Positions 43,774 through 52,854 of a DNA stretch of 64,000 nt are shown here, in pieces. The position numbers and the translations under genes were made by a program. Within the stretch, counting starts at the first letter, position 1. Every line of letters begins with the position of its first letter. Below the pieces are notes generated by a model, which saw only the letters and a list, made by a program, of their open reading frames with translations, was not told the origin of the DNA and did no database searches. This stretch comes from G965232465 sp965232465 (GTDB lineage: Bacteria > Pseudomonadota > Alphaproteobacteria > JAQWUY01), in contig OZ246977.1 of NCBI GenBank assembly GCA_965232465.1, forward strand, positions 1,860,001 to 1,924,000. Direction: 5' to 3'.

Positions 43774-44964
43774 ATGCAAGGTATGTTAAAACGATTTATT
43801 GATACATATGTACGCTATACTCTAGCATCTTTTCCTGCGGTAGCGTTACTGGGGGCAAGGCAAATTGGCAAAACTACTTTGGCTAAATCCATTGCAGATA
43901 CGGAAAATGCTTTGTATCTGGATTTGGAGTCACCAGAAGACTTGATGAAATTACAAGACCCAGTACATTTCTTAACCATGCACCAAAACAAACTGATTAT
44001 TTTGGATGAAATCCAACATCACCCTGATTTATTTATGATATTAAGGGGCATTATCGACAACAATCGGCAAGCGGGTATTCAAAGTGGTCAATATTTATTA
44101 TTGGGTTCTGCGTCTGTGCATTTATTACAGCAATCGTCCGAAAGTTTGGCGGGTCGTATCAGCTTTGTGGATATGTTTGGCTTAAATCTATTTGAAATTC
44201 CAAACACTAGGGAAAATATTATACAATTATGGGTTCGGGGTGGTTTCCCAGACAGTTATTTGGCACAATCAGATCAACAATCCATGTTATGGCTAGAAAA
44301 TCTTATTCGGAGTTATATCGAGCGGGACATTCCGCAAATGGGATATAAGATACCGGCTATACGGCTTCGCAATTTGTGGACTATGTTGGCACATTTGCAG
44401 GGGGAAACAATAAATTATTCTAAATTGGCGGGAAACCTGGAAGTTGATTCAAAGACTATTCGTCATTATATCGATATATTGGTTGATTTATTATTGGTGC
44501 GCAGGGTACAACCTTGGCACAGTAATACCAAAAAAAGGTTGGTAAAATCCCCACGGTATTATGTGCGAGATACGGGTATATTACACCGCCTGCTAGGGAT
44601 AAATGCGTATGATACCTTAATATCCACCCCCATATTAGGTAAGAGTTGGGAGGGATTTGTCATAGAAAACATACATTCCGTATTACCCATATTCGCCGAA
44701 ACTTATTTTTACCGTACAGCGGTAGGAGCAGAAATTGATTTGATCATTAAATTTTCTGCTTTTGAAATATGGGCAGTGGAAATAAAACATGGCACAGCCC
44801 CAAAACTGAATACACATTTTAATACCACTTGTGCGGATGTGGGAGCTACACACAAATATGTGGTTTACAGTGGAACCGATACCTTTCCCATCAGAGACGG
44901 TATCATTATGATTTCGTTAAGGGACATAATGCAAAAAATTAAAGCGGTATCAGAGAAATCCTAA
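43774..44964 (+). CDS. AAA ATPase with DUF4143 domain
   Basis: About 396 residues from the ATG at 43774; the ATG at 43783 is the alternative, and a TTG at 43747 is less likely. Walker A 'LLGARQIGKTTLAKSIAD' and Walker B 'KLIILDEIQHHPDLF' belong to the AAA_14 group. The C-terminal half (about 195-390) with 'GKSWEGFVIENI', 'YFYRTAVGAEIDLIIKF' and 'WAVEIKHG' is the DUF4143 restriction-like nuclease fold (E-D-EIK). These ATPases are widespread in accessory DNA and lack a firm function. Confidence 0.88.
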   Translation: MQGMLKRFIDTYVRYTLASFPAVALLGARQIGKTTLAKSIADTENALYLDLESPEDLMKLQDPVHFLTMHQNKLIILDEIQHHPDLFMILRGIIDNNRQAGIQSGQYLLLGSASVHLLQQSSESLAGRISFVDMFGLNLFEIPNTRENIIQLWVRGGFPDSYLAQSDQQSMLWLENLIRSYIERDIPQMGYKIPAIRLRNLWTMLAHLQGETINYSKLAGNLEVDSKTIRHYIDILVDLLLVRRVQPWHSNTKKRLVKSPRYYVRDTGILHRLLGINAYDTLISTPILGKSWEGFVIENIHSVLPIFAETYFYRTAVGAEIDLIIKFSAFEIWAVEIKHGTAPKLNTHFNTTCADVGATHKYVVYSGTDTFPIRDGIIMISLRDIMQKIKAVSEKS

Positions 44965-45283
44965 AAAAATATATCATAAAACAGACAACGCCTATAATGG
45001 CGGTGCTTATGATGGTATAGTCAATTAAATATAATTTGATTGATGGTTGCAACCGCTTGCCACGCAGTGGCATTGTGGTGTCCGATCGGGGTGCAAAGTG
45101 GGGTGAACATGTGTGGGTTTTTGTCATGCGAAGCATGGGTAAATCCACATCAAACGCAAGAATGTACAGAGAAGCTGGGGCGTTAGCCCCTTAGACTCAC
45201 GATATAACCAGCAAAATAAAATGTGCAGTATAATTATGGTGAATCATTTTATACCGGATTGACTATAGTTGGTCACATAAACC
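44965..45283. other. gap between DUF4143 ATPase and beta-galactosidase
   Basis: Consists mostly of repeat copy 4. I see nothing else of note. Confidence 0.6.
45045..45262 (-). repeat. interspersed repeat, copy 4 (inverted)
   Basis: Read on the minus strand it matches copies 1-3: 'TATAAAATGATTCACC', 'ACTGCACATTTTATTTTGC', 'TAAGGGGCTAACGCCCC', 'CATGCTTCGCATGACAAAA', 'CCACTGCGTGGCAAGCGGT'. It carries a short insertion around 'CCCCGATCGGAC'. It lies 37 kb from the other copies, directly after the beta-galactosidase gene. Confidence 0.85.
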
Positions 45284-47173
45284 TTACACCTTGGTTACAC
45301 TAGCAGGGGGGTATGTTGTTCCCTCATGTTGTACAGGTACGCTGTTGTAATTGAATATAAAGGTATAGGGTTGTGTGTGTCGTACCCGTAATCCATCGGG
45401 TAAGTCCATTATCGTAATGCCTGCCTTTTCCACTATAGGGGCATATATATGGTGTAGGGTATCTGCCCCAAACCAACCGCCCAAGTATGTGGTGGTGGTG
45501 CCTTGAATGACCGCAGGCCTGCCATCGGTAAAAGTATGGGTAATCGTATCCATATTATCCGTTGCGATATCTTCGCTCCAATGGTGGGCATATCCGCCGT
45601 CCATAAGGGGGCGGTGGTAATTGGGTCGCATACTTTCCACCCTTTCGATAGTCACGGACATATCGCCCATTGTCAATATTTGTGGGGTCTGAATATGCAG
45701 ATTTTCCGTCTTACACCCAGTGCGGGGTCCCAGTATCACTTGTCCTTCATAGGTGTTTAATCGATGGTGTAATACGGGCGGAATATACCCCAGTGCAGGG
45801 ATACATACAACCTTATAGGCGGATATATCGGCGGTTGGGGGGATAATATCTATGTTTAATCCCATACGGCGGAAAGATCTGTATACATCAAATACGATGC
45901 TTTCATATCGAAAACTGTGCCCTTGGGGTTGGGCTTGCCACATAAAACCCGCATCGTAATCAAATACTATGGCAATGGGGGCGGTTCGTTGCTGTAATGG
46001 TTCAGTGGTTGCCAATTCTTGTGCCACTTGTTGTGCCTCAGAGTACGCGGGGGCTTTTTTGCCATCTGCTCGTAATAATCCCGCATGCATTTGTTCTTGG
46101 GCGAATGGGGCTTGTCGCCAACGGAAATACGATACAACCTCTGCCCCATGTGCCAATGCCTCCCATGTCCATAACCGCACCATACCATCAAGGGGCGTAG
46201 GGTTATACGGTGCCCAATTCACTGGTCCTGGCTGTTGTTCCATAATCCACAATCTGCCGTTGCCCACACTGCGGTATAAATCGTGATGAAAGGCTTGGAA
46301 GTCCGGGTCACCTTGCTTAATAAACGGCTGTTTTTCCGCATCGGTCATATCAGGGCTTTGTTCCAAGAATCCCAAAGGGTAGCTGTCCCAACTGGCGATA
46401 TCCAGATCCTTTGCCACCGCAAAGTGATCAAACGACATTTCCCGCCCCATATAATTATGGATTAAATCCGCATGCGTATATTTCCTTAAAATATCCACCT
46501 GTTGTTTATTAAATCGGACGATTTGATCAGAACTAAACCGCTTAAAATCCAACACATGCGTAGGATTCGGTTTGGTGGTGGTTAAATTGGGCAAGCGAAT
46601 ATTGGTAAAATCCGTATACTCCATAGACCAAAATACATTGCCCCATGCGGTATTTAAGGTATCTATATCCCCATATTTTTGTTGTAACCACTGCTGAAAT
46701 GCCTGTTGTGCGTGGTCACTGTATGATAATGCGGTATTGTGACAACCGTATTCATTGTCCGTTTGCCACGCTTTAATATAAGGGTTTTTGCCATACCGCT
46801 TTGCCAGTATTTCCGTAATCCGCTGACTTTCTTGTTGGTACCCTTGATGGGAAAAACAGTAATGCCGTCTTGACCCAAACCCCCGCACATTACCATGTGC
46901 ATCCAAAGCAAACATATCAGGGTGTTTTTGACATATCCACATAGGCGGTGTGGCGGTCGGGGTGCCAAGCACGATGCTCAGCCCTGTTTTGCCCAGTATA
47001 TCAATGGCGGTATCAAGCCAATCCCAGTCGAACTGATTTTCTTGTGGTTGCAGACGGCTCCACGCAAATTCGCCTATACGCACCCATGAAATGCCTGCTT
47101 GTACCATATTGTCCGCATCGTTTTGCCAATTTTCTGAATCCCAATGTTCGGGATAATAACATACGCCTAACAT
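45284..47173 (-). CDS. GH42 beta-galactosidase
   Basis: 629 residues. TIM barrel starting 'MLGVCYYPEHWDSENWQNDA' with 'GISWVRIGEFAWSRLQP', the acid/base Glu in 'WQTDNEYGCH' and the nucleophile Glu in 'LWIMEQQPGPVNWAP'; then the trimerisation domain and a C-terminal beta domain. No signal peptide, so it acts in the cytoplasm on imported beta-galactosides. Last gene of the galactoside operon. AAAGGA precedes the ATG. Confidence 0.94.
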   Translation of the reverse strand: MLGVCYYPEHWDSENWQNDADNMVQAGISWVRIGEFAWSRLQPQENQFDWDWLDTAIDILGKTGLSIVLGTPTATPPMWICQKHPDMFALDAHGNVRGFGSRRHYCFSHQGYQQESQRITEILAKRYGKNPYIKAWQTDNEYGCHNTALSYSDHAQQAFQQWLQQKYGDIDTLNTAWGNVFWSMEYTDFTNIRLPNLTTTKPNPTHVLDFKRFSSDQIVRFNKQQVDILRKYTHADLIHNYMGREMSFDHFAVAKDLDIASWDSYPLGFLEQSPDMTDAEKQPFIKQGDPDFQAFHHDLYRSVGNGRLWIMEQQPGPVNWAPYNPTPLDGMVRLWTWEALAHGAEVVSYFRWRQAPFAQEQMHAGLLRADGKKAPAYSEAQQVAQELATTEPLQQRTAPIAIVFDYDAGFMWQAQPQGHSFRYESIVFDVYRSFRRMGLNIDIIPPTADISAYKVVCIPALGYIPPVLHHRLNTYEGQVILGPRTGCKTENLHIQTPQILTMGDMSVTIERVESMRPNYHRPLMDGGYAHHWSEDIATDNMDTITHTFTDGRPAVIQGTTTTYLGGWFGADTLHHIYAPIVEKAGITIMDLPDGLRVRHTQPYTFIFNYNSVPVQHEGTTYPPASVTKV

Positions 47174-47192
47174 TTTTTCGTCCTTTACAATA

Positions 47193-49268
47193 CTATACCC
47201 GCACGCCTTGTATGACCATCATAGTCCCCGGATCCGCCACAGGCAACGCCATGCCCACCTGCATCAACACCGCCCCCGATAAGGTAACCGATTCCTGATG
47301 TAAAGCGGTGCTGTTCCCCCGTGCCGCCGCCCAAGGCAGGTGATGTTTGTTAATAAGTTGTATTTCATAGGTGGCATTCGCATCAAGACCCACAAACTTT
47401 AACGGCTGTGGGGCAATGGATTCAAGCATTTTAAACTGTCCCACAAAGGCTACAAATTGTGTGCCGTCTGTACTTACGGTCATTTCCGGATATATGGCAT
47501 GTTGTTGCACAGGCAGGCGGTATGTGGTACCATTACACAGCCATGTACGGTTGTCCTTATACCACTGTACCACAGATGTTAAAATTTCCGCCTCATCCAC
47601 GGTTAATTCGTTGGGGTCCATTTCGAATCCCATATGGCGGGATGCGGATACCCACGCCCGAAAGTGCATGGGAATATGACGGGCGGTGGTGTGGCTGACC
47701 CGTGGTCCCACATGTGACCCGACAATGTCCCGTGGTAACCACAAACTGGCGTTATATTGCATAATCAGCCGTTCGTACGCATCATTACAATCGGACAACC
47801 ATACCCGCTTGGTATACGATAAAATCCCATAATCCATGCGACCACCGCCAGAACAGCAACTTTCAATTTCCACATGGGGAAAATCTTGATTTAGCCGTCG
47901 CAACAGGGCATAGGTACCTTCGGTTTGTGCGGTGTGTACCTGTGGCACAATACGGTTGTGGTCCCACTTAATATATGTGATGTTGTTATGGGTTAATAGA
48001 TGGGCGATTTTTTCGTACAAGTACTGCTGTACTTCGGGCAAACCCATATTTAATACCCACTGTTGACGAACAGTCACTTGGTCTTGGGTGCCAAGCACCC
48101 ATTCGGGGTGGGTACGGTTTAGGTTACTGTCAGGACTTACCATTTCTGGCTCGAGCCAAATGCCGAACTGCATGCCCAGATTATTTACATGGTTTATGAG
48201 CGGTGTTAAGCCATCGGGAAATTTATCCGTGTTTACATCCCAATCGCCCAGACTGGAAAAATCGTTGTTGCGGGTACCAAACCACCCATCGTCCAATACA
48301 AACCGTTCTGCCCCAATGGCATGGGCTTTGCTGGCAATTTGTTGTAATTGTGGCACATTGTGGTCAAAATACACCGCTTCCCAACAATTATAATTTACCG
48401 GACGGGGGGTGTTTATAAAAGTATCGCCCATAAAGTGGTGCCGTACCAGTTTATGGAACGCTTGTGACATACCGTTGGTGCCTTTGTCCGTGTATGTTAT
48501 ATACAATGGGGCGGTTTTAAAATCCGTGTCGACACGGCTATAAGACCCTGTGGCATGCCCGAATTGCACTTGACGATACCCATTTTGTAAGTGTTCGGCA
48601 ATCATACGATGCCCCCCAGACCACCCGTAATGTAGCCCATATACACCGCCCGTGTGTTCCGTTGCCCCATGCGTAGGCAGGATAACCGCAGGGTAATGCT
48701 CATGACTAGACCGCCCCAAACGGCTTTCACGGGTACGCATGCCTGTTGTCCAAGGCACAGATTGCGGCTGCATTTCCGCACACCACCGCCCCGAAAAGTC
48801 TATGATTTCATCCGCATTGGCAGGGGCGGGTAATACGGGGGCTGAAAACCAATCGACCGCCACTTTGTTGGTACTGTGTAAATGGGCAGAAACCGCCATT
48901 ACATTGGTATCAGTGTATGTGGTTATATCCATAGTATACGACAGCCCAAGGGTAGAATCCGTATATATAATATGGTTGGTATTACCTTGTTGGTGTACCT
49001 TAGAAAACGCAAATTTTGGATACAGAATTTCCCCATTGTCATTGCGAATGGACAACCCCGCCATACCTGTAAATGACTCCCCATCCACGGGCAATACGCT
49101 AATGGGGGTGGGACATTTGGGTATATCGGAGGCAATGGCGGTAACAATTTGATTTAAATACATATTCGCAGGCAGACATGCCCCCCAATATATCACCTGT
49201 GCCATGCGGTCTGTGTGCAAGGCAAGTACCAACGATTGTTCGGTCGTATCACATCGTAAAAATTGCAT
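47193..49268 (-). CDS. GH36 alpha-galactosidase
   Basis: 691 residues. N-terminal beta-sandwich (about 1-320), TIM barrel (about 320-620) with 'RFVLDDGWFGTRN', the nucleophile Asp in 'ITYIKWDHNRIV', 'ESCCSGGGRMDYG' and the acid/base Asp in 'WLSDCNDAYERL', then a C-terminal sheet. No signal peptide, therefore cytoplasmic hydrolysis of melibiose/raffinose-type sugars. It lies 13 bases after the permease gene. Confidence 0.94.
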   Translation of the reverse strand: MQFLRCDTTEQSLVLALHTDRMAQVIYWGACLPANMYLNQIVTAIASDIPKCPTPISVLPVDGESFTGMAGLSIRNDNGEILYPKFAFSKVHQQGNTNHIIYTDSTLGLSYTMDITTYTDTNVMAVSAHLHSTNKVAVDWFSAPVLPAPANADEIIDFSGRWCAEMQPQSVPWTTGMRTRESRLGRSSHEHYPAVILPTHGATEHTGGVYGLHYGWSGGHRMIAEHLQNGYRQVQFGHATGSYSRVDTDFKTAPLYITYTDKGTNGMSQAFHKLVRHHFMGDTFINTPRPVNYNCWEAVYFDHNVPQLQQIASKAHAIGAERFVLDDGWFGTRNNDFSSLGDWDVNTDKFPDGLTPLINHVNNLGMQFGIWLEPEMVSPDSNLNRTHPEWVLGTQDQVTVRQQWVLNMGLPEVQQYLYEKIAHLLTHNNITYIKWDHNRIVPQVHTAQTEGTYALLRRLNQDFPHVEIESCCSGGGRMDYGILSYTKRVWLSDCNDAYERLIMQYNASLWLPRDIVGSHVGPRVSHTTARHIPMHFRAWVSASRHMGFEMDPNELTVDEAEILTSVVQWYKDNRTWLCNGTTYRLPVQQHAIYPEMTVSTDGTQFVAFVGQFKMLESIAPQPLKFVGLDANATYEIQLINKHHLPWAAARGNSTALHQESVTLSGAVLMQVGMALPVADPGTMMVIQGVRV

Positions 49269-49281
49269 TTTATACCCCCGA

Positions 49282-50124
49282 TTATTTCACCGCACCCACG
49301 GTCAAGCCGGCAATAAATTGTTTTTGCATGGTAAAGAACAACAACATGGGCGGTAACGCCGCCACAATTGAGCCGGCTGAAATTAAGTGCCATGCACTAA
49401 ACCATGCCCCTTGCAGGGACTTGATACCTGCGGTAATGGGTTGGTTATCGCCTTGGGTTAATACCAATGCCCAAAAATAATCGTTCCAGATAAAGGTAAA
49501 TATAAGCACGGTAATTGCCGCCAATGAAGGTCTTAATAACGGTAATATAATGTACCAAAATATCCGCATTTCTGATACCCCTTCAATACGGGCAGATTCC
49601 ACCAGTTCATAGGGAATGGTACGGATAAAATTCCGCATAAACAGCGTACAAAAACCCGTTTGGAATGCCGTATGAAATAAGACTAAGCCCCATAAATTAT
49701 TGTAAAGTCCCAATTGCAAGGTCAAATCCCGCACCGGTACCATCAAGATTTGAAACGGTACAAAATTTCCCGCCACAAACATAAAGAATAACAGCATATG
49801 GAATTTAAATCGATATATGGCAAACGCAAAGCCGGTCATACAGGACAACGCCACCGTAAAAATAACCGTTGGAATGGTTACTTTAAAACTGTTTAGGGTA
49901 TAAGTACCAATCGGACTGTTGGTAAATATATCGATATAGTTATTAAAATTTAACCTAGATGGCATCCCCCAATAATTGGCATTTAAGATATCCGCCGCCG
50001 GTCTGATGGAAGTTACCGCCACCGCCAGTAAAGGCAACAACCACAAAATAAGAAGCACAGGTACAGCAATCTTATAAGATGCCCGCCATACGGGCGAAGT
50101 GTGTTCGATAGGTGTCGGAAACAT
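49282..50124 (-). CDS. sugar ABC transporter permease (MalG/LacG type)
   Basis: 280 residues with six membrane helices. The cytoplasmic EAA loop reads 'ELVESARIEGVSEMRIFWYIILPLLRPSLAA', the ATPase contact of CUT1 permeases. It begins five bases after its partner permease. With the binding protein and ATPase it imports oligosaccharides, here probably galactosides given the enzymes downstream. Confidence 0.93.
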   Translation of the reverse strand: MFPTPIEHTSPVWRASYKIAVPVLLILWLLPLLAVAVTSIRPAADILNANYWGMPSRLNFNNYIDIFTNSPIGTYTLNSFKVTIPTVIFTVALSCMTGFAFAIYRFKFHMLLFFMFVAGNFVPFQILMVPVRDLTLQLGLYNNLWGLVLFHTAFQTGFCTLFMRNFIRTIPYELVESARIEGVSEMRIFWYIILPLLRPSLAAITVLIFTFIWNDYFWALVLTQGDNQPITAGIKSLQGAWFSAWHLISAGSIVAALPPMLLFFTMQKQFIAGLTVGAVK

Positions 50125-50129
50125 GATTT

Positions 50130-51029
50130 TTACCTTTCTCTGCTTTCATCACGATACATTTTTACAACCACAAAACTGATGTATACCATCATGATACAGA
50201 ATAATACCACCGCAATTGCCGATCCATATCCCATGCGGTATCCATATTCGGACATGGCACTTTCATACATATACAGGGCAAGGACTCGTGAACTGCCCCA
50301 TGGTCCGCCATTGGTCATCACTTGTACCAAGTCAAATGACCGCAATGAACCGATAATCGTTACCACCACCGCAATAAAAGTAGCGGGGCGAAGTTGTGGT
50401 AAAATAACATACCACAGCATATTAAACCCTTTGGCATGGTCAAGGCGGGCGGCTTCAACAATTTCTGAATTTACACTGTTCAAACCAGTTAGGTATAAAA
50501 TCATACAATATGCCGTTTGTGAATACAGACCTGTAAAGATAATACCATATGTTACAATATCCGGATCAGCCAAAATGGAAAATTCTGGTACGCCAAAAAT
50601 CCCTAAGACTTGATTTAACAGCCCCGTGCTTGGGTCAAAAAACCAAGTGAATACCAGACCGATAACCACCTGTGAAATAACAAATGGGAAAAAGAACACA
50701 GATTTATAAAAACGAATACCAAAAATTGTTTGGTTTAAAAATAACGCCATCAATAATCCCAACGGTACGGACAGCAAAAATCCAAACAACCAAATTACAT
50801 TATTTTTTAATGCCGTATAAAAATCTTCTTCGCCAAATAATTCACGATAGTTTTCCAAGCCAATATAGACTTTTTCACCCAATCCGTCCCATTCGTACAG
50901 GCTGATGGCAAATGATTGGACGATGGGTATGATGACATATACCAAAAACATAAACACCCCAGGAGCTAAAAACACCCACGGTGCCAGTCGTTGTTGATTC
51001 TGTTTCCAATATGTTTGAAGTACAGACAT
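50130..51029 (-). CDS. sugar ABC transporter permease (MalF/LacF type)
   Basis: 299 residues, six membrane helices starting with 'APWVFLAPGVFMFLVYVIIP'. EAA loop 'NSEIVEAARLDHAKGFNMLWYVILPQLRP'. GAGGAAC precedes the ATG. It is separated from the binding-protein gene by 135 bases holding a strong hairpin. Confidence 0.93.
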   Translation of the reverse strand: MSVLQTYWKQNQQRLAPWVFLAPGVFMFLVYVIIPIVQSFAISLYEWDGLGEKVYIGLENYRELFGEEDFYTALKNNVIWLFGFLLSVPLGLLMALFLNQTIFGIRFYKSVFFFPFVISQVVIGLVFTWFFDPSTGLLNQVLGIFGVPEFSILADPDIVTYGIIFTGLYSQTAYCMILYLTGLNSVNSEIVEAARLDHAKGFNMLWYVILPQLRPATFIAVVVTIIGSLRSFDLVQVMTNGGPWGSSRVLALYMYESAMSEYGYRMGYGSAIAVVLFCIMMVYISFVVVKMYRDESRER

Positions 51030-51113
51030 TTTTCTTTTGTTCCTCTGTTATATAATTCACATACTCTATACAAAATGTATATACCCCCAAATATAGAGTA
51101 AGCCCCCAAATTT

Positions 51114-51137
51114 CCCCCCTGTTTTAACACAGGGGGG
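51114..51137 (-). terminator. intercistronic GC-rich hairpin after the binding-protein gene
   Basis: CCCCCCTGT (51114-51122) pairs perfectly with ACAGGGGGG (51129-51137). There is no T-run, so it fits an mRNA-stabilising or partial terminator hairpin that keeps binding-protein output above that of the permeases. Confidence 0.6.
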
Positions 51138-51164
51138 GGTTGGAGAGCATTTTAAGATATTACA

Positions 51165-52406
51165 TTATTTAATTTTGTAATATTTCTTACGGAACTTTTC
51201 AGTCCGTGCTAGGATTTTATCCGCATTGTCAGGTTTTACCATAAATTCTTGGAAACCTTCCATTGCCACTTTTGCCATTTCCGCAGGCGTGTCACGGTCA
51301 AAGAACTGTGCAATACCGCCGTCTACTTTTGACAACATTTTTGCGTGTACTGGCAACATGGGGTCAACGGTACCATCAACAACCGCATCTTTGTGCGTTG
51401 GTAATTGTCCCACCGCCTTAGAGTACTTAGACTGTACCGCAGGGTTGGCAATCCATGCTAGGAATACTTTTGCATCCGCTTTGTTTTTCGCTTTAGACGG
51501 AATGTGTAAAGAACCAATAGGGGCTTCTTCTGCTACTGGAATGCCTGAGGTGATAATTGGAAATTGGAAATATCCAATTTTGCTGATGTCAAGACCGGCT
51601 TCTACCGCATTTTTCACCGCAAAGTGACCTATTACATACATCGCTGCATCGCCTTGTACGAATGCGGTTAAGCCTTCTTGCCAAGTGCGGGTGGTGTGAC
51701 CAGCAACCCAGAAATCATTGTCCAACAATACTTTCCAGTTTTTGAATACTTCTTTGACCCGTGGGTCTTCCCAAGATACTTGACCACCGGTCAATGCCAT
51801 GTGGAAGTCATATCCATTTGTGCGTAGGTTTAGGTAATCAAATACACCACCCGCTGGCCATAGGTTTTTGGTACCAATGGTAATCGGTGCAATACCACTT
51901 GCCCGTATCTTTTTACCGGCTGCAACGAACGCATCCCAATCTTTTGGAATGTCGATACCAAGCTTGGCAAAAATATCTTTGCGGTAATACACACCCCAGT
52001 TATAGTAATAAAATGGCAATGCGTATTTTTTACCGTTAATGGTGGACGCCCCAATGGAAGACGCCATGTTTTCTTGCAAATTGTTTGCCGCCCATACATC
52101 ATCAATGGGGTCAAATAAGCCCGCATCAACAAATGGCTTCATACGGTTACCGGGGAACCAATCCGCCACATCAGGGGCATCAGCAATCAAAAAGTTACGA
52201 ATCGCAGATTTGTACCCATTGTGGTCAAATCTGTTCAATTTTACTTTGATATTTGGATGTGCTGCTTCAAAATCTTTGACGGCTTGTTCTGTTGCCGCAA
52301 GTTGCACTGGATCGGAACGATACGTGTTATATACAATGGTTCCGGCAAAGGCTTGTGTTGCAAACAACGCCCCAATGCCACACTTAATTAAATGTCTTAG
52401 TTTCAT
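51165..52406 (-). CDS. sugar ABC transporter substrate-binding protein
   Basis: 413 residues. A signal peptide (about 1-21, 'CGIGALFATQAFA') precedes a two-lobed binding protein of the MalE/UgpB-like group with 'DAPDVADWFPGNRMKPFVDAG', 'YYNWGVYYRKDIFAKLGI' and 'GDAAMYVIGHF'. Periplasmic. First gene of the operon, with AAAGGAG before the ATG and a 28-bp palindrome 45 bases upstream. Confidence 0.93.
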   Translation of the reverse strand: MKLRHLIKCGIGALFATQAFAGTIVYNTYRSDPVQLAATEQAVKDFEAAHPNIKVKLNRFDHNGYKSAIRNFLIADAPDVADWFPGNRMKPFVDAGLFDPIDDVWAANNLQENMASSIGASTINGKKYALPFYYYNWGVYYRKDIFAKLGIDIPKDWDAFVAAGKKIRASGIAPITIGTKNLWPAGGVFDYLNLRTNGYDFHMALTGGQVSWEDPRVKEVFKNWKVLLDNDFWVAGHTTRTWQEGLTAFVQGDAAMYVIGHFAVKNAVEAGLDISKIGYFQFPIITSGIPVAEEAPIGSLHIPSKAKNKADAKVFLAWIANPAVQSKYSKAVGQLPTHKDAVVDGTVDPMLPVHAKMLSKVDGGIAQFFDRDTPAEMAKVAMEGFQEFMVKPDNADKILARTEKFRKKYYKIK

Positions 52407-52450
52407 AGCTATTTTCTCCTTTATAATATTAACTAAACCAAAAACTCCAC

Positions 52451-52478
52451 ATTATTTTGCACATATGTGCGAAATAAT
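52451..52478. promoter_or_regulatory. 28-bp palindrome, probable operator of the galactoside operon
   Basis: Left arm ATTATTTTGCACAT, right arm ATGTGCGAAATAAT: 13 of 14 positions are symmetric. It ends 45 bases before the first start codon on the minus side. Its length and position fit a LacI/GntR-type repressor site. Confidence 0.65.
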
Positions 52479-52758
52479 ATTAGACTATAATCAAAAAAAT
52501 ATTCTGGAAATCTTACACAATAACAAATTTTTTCTTAATAATGTTATGTACAAGTATTAAAAGACTTCTCTCTGAATATAGTTATTTATTTAATCTTTAA
52601 ATAGTTTATATATAAAAACCAATTTTTTAACAATAAATTTTCTAAAGAAAATCAAAAATAGAATTTAGTGTGATTTTTTTTGAAAAAAAAAAAAATGTAA
52701 AATATATTCTATCTCACTTGCAATTTATACATAAATAATTTATGTTGTCAACAGAAAA

Positions 52759-52797
52759 TTTGATACCAAATATCAAAAAAATGCTATCGGTATCAAA
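52759..52797. promoter_or_regulatory. TTTGATA half-site cluster before the ATPase gene
   Basis: TTTGATA (52759), inverted TATCAAA (52771) and a further inverted GGTATCAAA (52789-52797), the last pairing with TTTGATACC at 52759-52767. Lies 58-96 bases before the start. Likely regulator-binding sites. Confidence 0.5.
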
Positions 52798-52854
52798 ATT
52801 GTATAGGAATTAAAGTAAACAATTTGTAAACTGAATAAACAAGGGGGAAAAGTT

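Larger units (their letters stand above)
52407..52854. other. divergent control region of the galactoside locus
   Basis: 448 very AT-rich bases between the binding protein (-) and ATPase (+). It holds the 52451-52478 palindrome and three TTTGATA half-sites at 52759-52797. No gene is visible. The promoter positions themselves are unclear. Confidence 0.65.

Noticed and set aside
30009..44964. Prophage or integrative element with integrase
   Set aside because: No integrase, capsid, terminase or conjugation gene and no duplicated tRNA end were seen.
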